Source: Paenibacillus sp. FSL K6-3182 (GTDB taxonomy: Bacteria > Bacillota > Bacilli > Paenibacillales > Paenibacillaceae). From it: a DNA stretch of 64,000 nt. The notes under the pieces were generated by a model that saw nothing but the letters and a program-made list of their open reading frames with translations, made no database searches and had not been told where the DNA came from. The stretch is taken from contig NZ_CP150265.1 in the NCBI RefSeq assembly GCF_037976325.1, positions 1,006,001 through 1,070,000 of the forward strand. Direction: 5' to 3'. The translations under genes were made by a program, and so were the position numbers. This document shows positions 63,091 to 64,000 of the stretch, piece by piece. How positions within the stretch are numbered: position 1 is the stretch's first letter; each line of letters begins with the position of its first letter.

Positions 63091-63999
63091 ATGATGAGAA
63101 AACTAGCTAACGATCTTGTGAGAAATAAAGCCATCTATTTTATGGTGCTGCCAGTTGTTTTGTATTATTTTATTTTCAAATATCTTCCGATGTACGGTTC
63201 GATTATTGCCTTTAAGGATTTCAGCATTGCCAAGGGTGTATGGGGAAGCCCATGGGTTGGCCTTGACAATTTCAAGGACTTTTTTGACAGCATCTACTTT
63301 TGGCGGGTGCTGCGCAATACGCTGCTCCTAAGCTTTTATCAGCTCTTGTTTGGTTTTCCAGCACCGATTATTCTTGCTATTTTGCTTAATGAAATCCGTT
63401 TAAAGCTGTTTAAAAACGTCGTTCAAACAGTCGTCTATTTGCCTCACTTTGTATCACTCATTGTCATTTGCGGACTCATTCTCGATTTTACGAACCGTGA
63501 AGGGATTATCAGTACGATGATCGAATTTTTCGGGGGCGAACGCACTACTTTGCTTGGTGATGCCGCTAACTTTCGGTTCATTTATGTATTCTCCAGCATA
63601 TGGCAGGAGCTTGGCTGGTCGTCCATCATCTTCTTGGCGGCGCTCAGCGGCATTAATCCCGAGCTCTACGAAGCGGCCAGAGTCGATGGTGCCGGGAGGT
63701 TTAGGCAAATGTGGAGCATTACGCTTCCAGGATTGATTCCAATCATTATGATTTTGCTCATTCTTAGAATCGGAGGACTTATGGATATCGGATTTGAGAA
63801 GATAATATTGCTCTACAATCCGAATACCTATGAGACTGCGGATATTATCTCCTCCTTTGTGTACAGGAAAGGGCTTGCGGAAGGTCAGGACTACAGCTTT
63901 ACTTCTGCTGTCGGCTTGTTTCAAGCGGGCATCAACTTTGTTTTGCTCATTAGCGCCAACTGGTTTTCCCGCCGGGTATCCGGGAACCGATTATGGTAA
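63091..63999 (+). CDS. sugar ABC importer permease (LplB/YtcP-like)
   Basis: 302 residues with six predicted membrane segments. N-terminal YFMVLPVVLYYFIFKYLPMYGS and FKDFSIAKGVWGSPWVGLDNF are typical of the LplB group. The coupling EAA motif is PELYEAARVDGAGRFRQMWS followed by ITLPGL near residues 190-215. The stop lies one base from the window end, so the gene is complete. A second permease (LplC-like) is expected just beyond, and the ATPase is usually a shared MsmX-type protein encoded elsewhere. Confidence 0.93.
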   Translation: MMRKLANDLVRNKAIYFMVLPVVLYYFIFKYLPMYGSIIAFKDFSIAKGVWGSPWVGLDNFKDFFDSIYFWRVLRNTLLLSFYQLLFGFPAPIILAILLNEIRLKLFKNVVQTVVYLPHFVSLIVICGLILDFTNREGIISTMIEFFGGERTTLLGDAANFRFIYVFSSIWQELGWSSIIFLAALSGINPELYEAARVDGAGRFRQMWSITLPGLIPIIMILLILRIGGLMDIGFEKIILLYNPNTYETADIISSFVYRKGLAEGQDYSFTSAVGLFQAGINFVLLISANWFSRRVSGNRLW

Positions 64000-64000
64000 G

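Noticed and set aside
1..64000. Insertion sequences, prophage or integrase genes
   Set aside because: No transposase, recombinase or phage structural protein was recognised, despite the many intergenic repeats.

Overview
The window looks like chromosomal DNA of a Paenibacillus-type Firmicute. The proteins resemble Bacillus/Paenibacillus families throughout (YgaC/Ntdp-type DUF402, YneF, LplA/LplB-like sugar ABC parts, UvsE, Amidase_6, copper-amine-oxidase-N-like domains). Shine-Dalgarno sites are strong, starts are often GTG or TTG, and Rho-independent terminators are abundant. I saw no rRNA, tRNA, CRISPR array, transposase or phage gene. The sequence reads as core genome separated by repeat-rich intergenic DNA.

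Layout. 1-2.7 kb: repeat array, TMPK-like P-loop kinase, sodA, GNAT acetyltransferase. 2.8-7.2 kb: housekeeping run of Ntdp, signal peptidase I, rnhA, queG, ogt, yneF and folE. 7.2-10.7 kb: duplicated hairpin repeat, a long SOD-domain protein with an extra helical N-terminus, an alpha/beta hydrolase, an IclR regulator. 10.7-11.9 kb: gene-free repeat region. 11.9-17.6 kb: acnA, Amidase_6 protein, ddl. 17.6-21.4 kb: a candidate structured RNA, a small unknown gene with uvsE, a TauE/SafE transporter, an inositol monophosphatase. 21.4-27 kb: CPYC flavoprotein and Rrf2 regulator divergent from a PQQ-type sugar dehydrogenase lipoprotein, then hemL and an LCP protein. 27.2-30.4 kb: ABC-2 exporter and a peroxiredoxin. 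31.9-34.5 kb: metNIQ methionine importer. 34.9-41.8 kb: polysaccharide deacetylase, then MoxR / DUF58 / transglutaminase. 42.4-46.9 kb: guaA, PadR-CPBP operon, and a TetR / 27-residue membrane peptide / YdjM-like operon. 47-50.3 kb: AraC regulator, GlcNAc-type kinase, GH4 glycosidase. 50.5-55.4 kb: Fur-controlled iron-siderophore importer, and a purine permease under a guanine-class riboswitch. 55.5-58.1 kb: pxpABC 5-oxoprolinase. 58.2-64 kb: DeoR regulator, EamA transporter, metallophosphoesterase, and a sugar-type ABC importer whose operon runs off the window end.

The least-explained features are non-coding. (1) Three arrays of a 24-bp repeat in the order + + - -, whose outer and inner pairs match each other best, so each could fold as a nested hairpin. 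(2) A GCTTACGAAGTAG-plus-hairpin repeat that in two unrelated loci ends exactly at the Shine-Dalgarno site (rnhA and the AraC gene). (3) A compact multi-hairpin element at 17841-17980. (4) A TetR operon with two tandem operators at its promoter and a translationally coupled 27-residue membrane peptide too short for routine gene calling. Several regulators (TetR, PadR, Rrf2, IclR) have clear palindromes at their own promoters, and the metNIQ promoter carries a palindrome with no local regulator. Calls rest on reading the sequence and remembered family motifs; no search was run.
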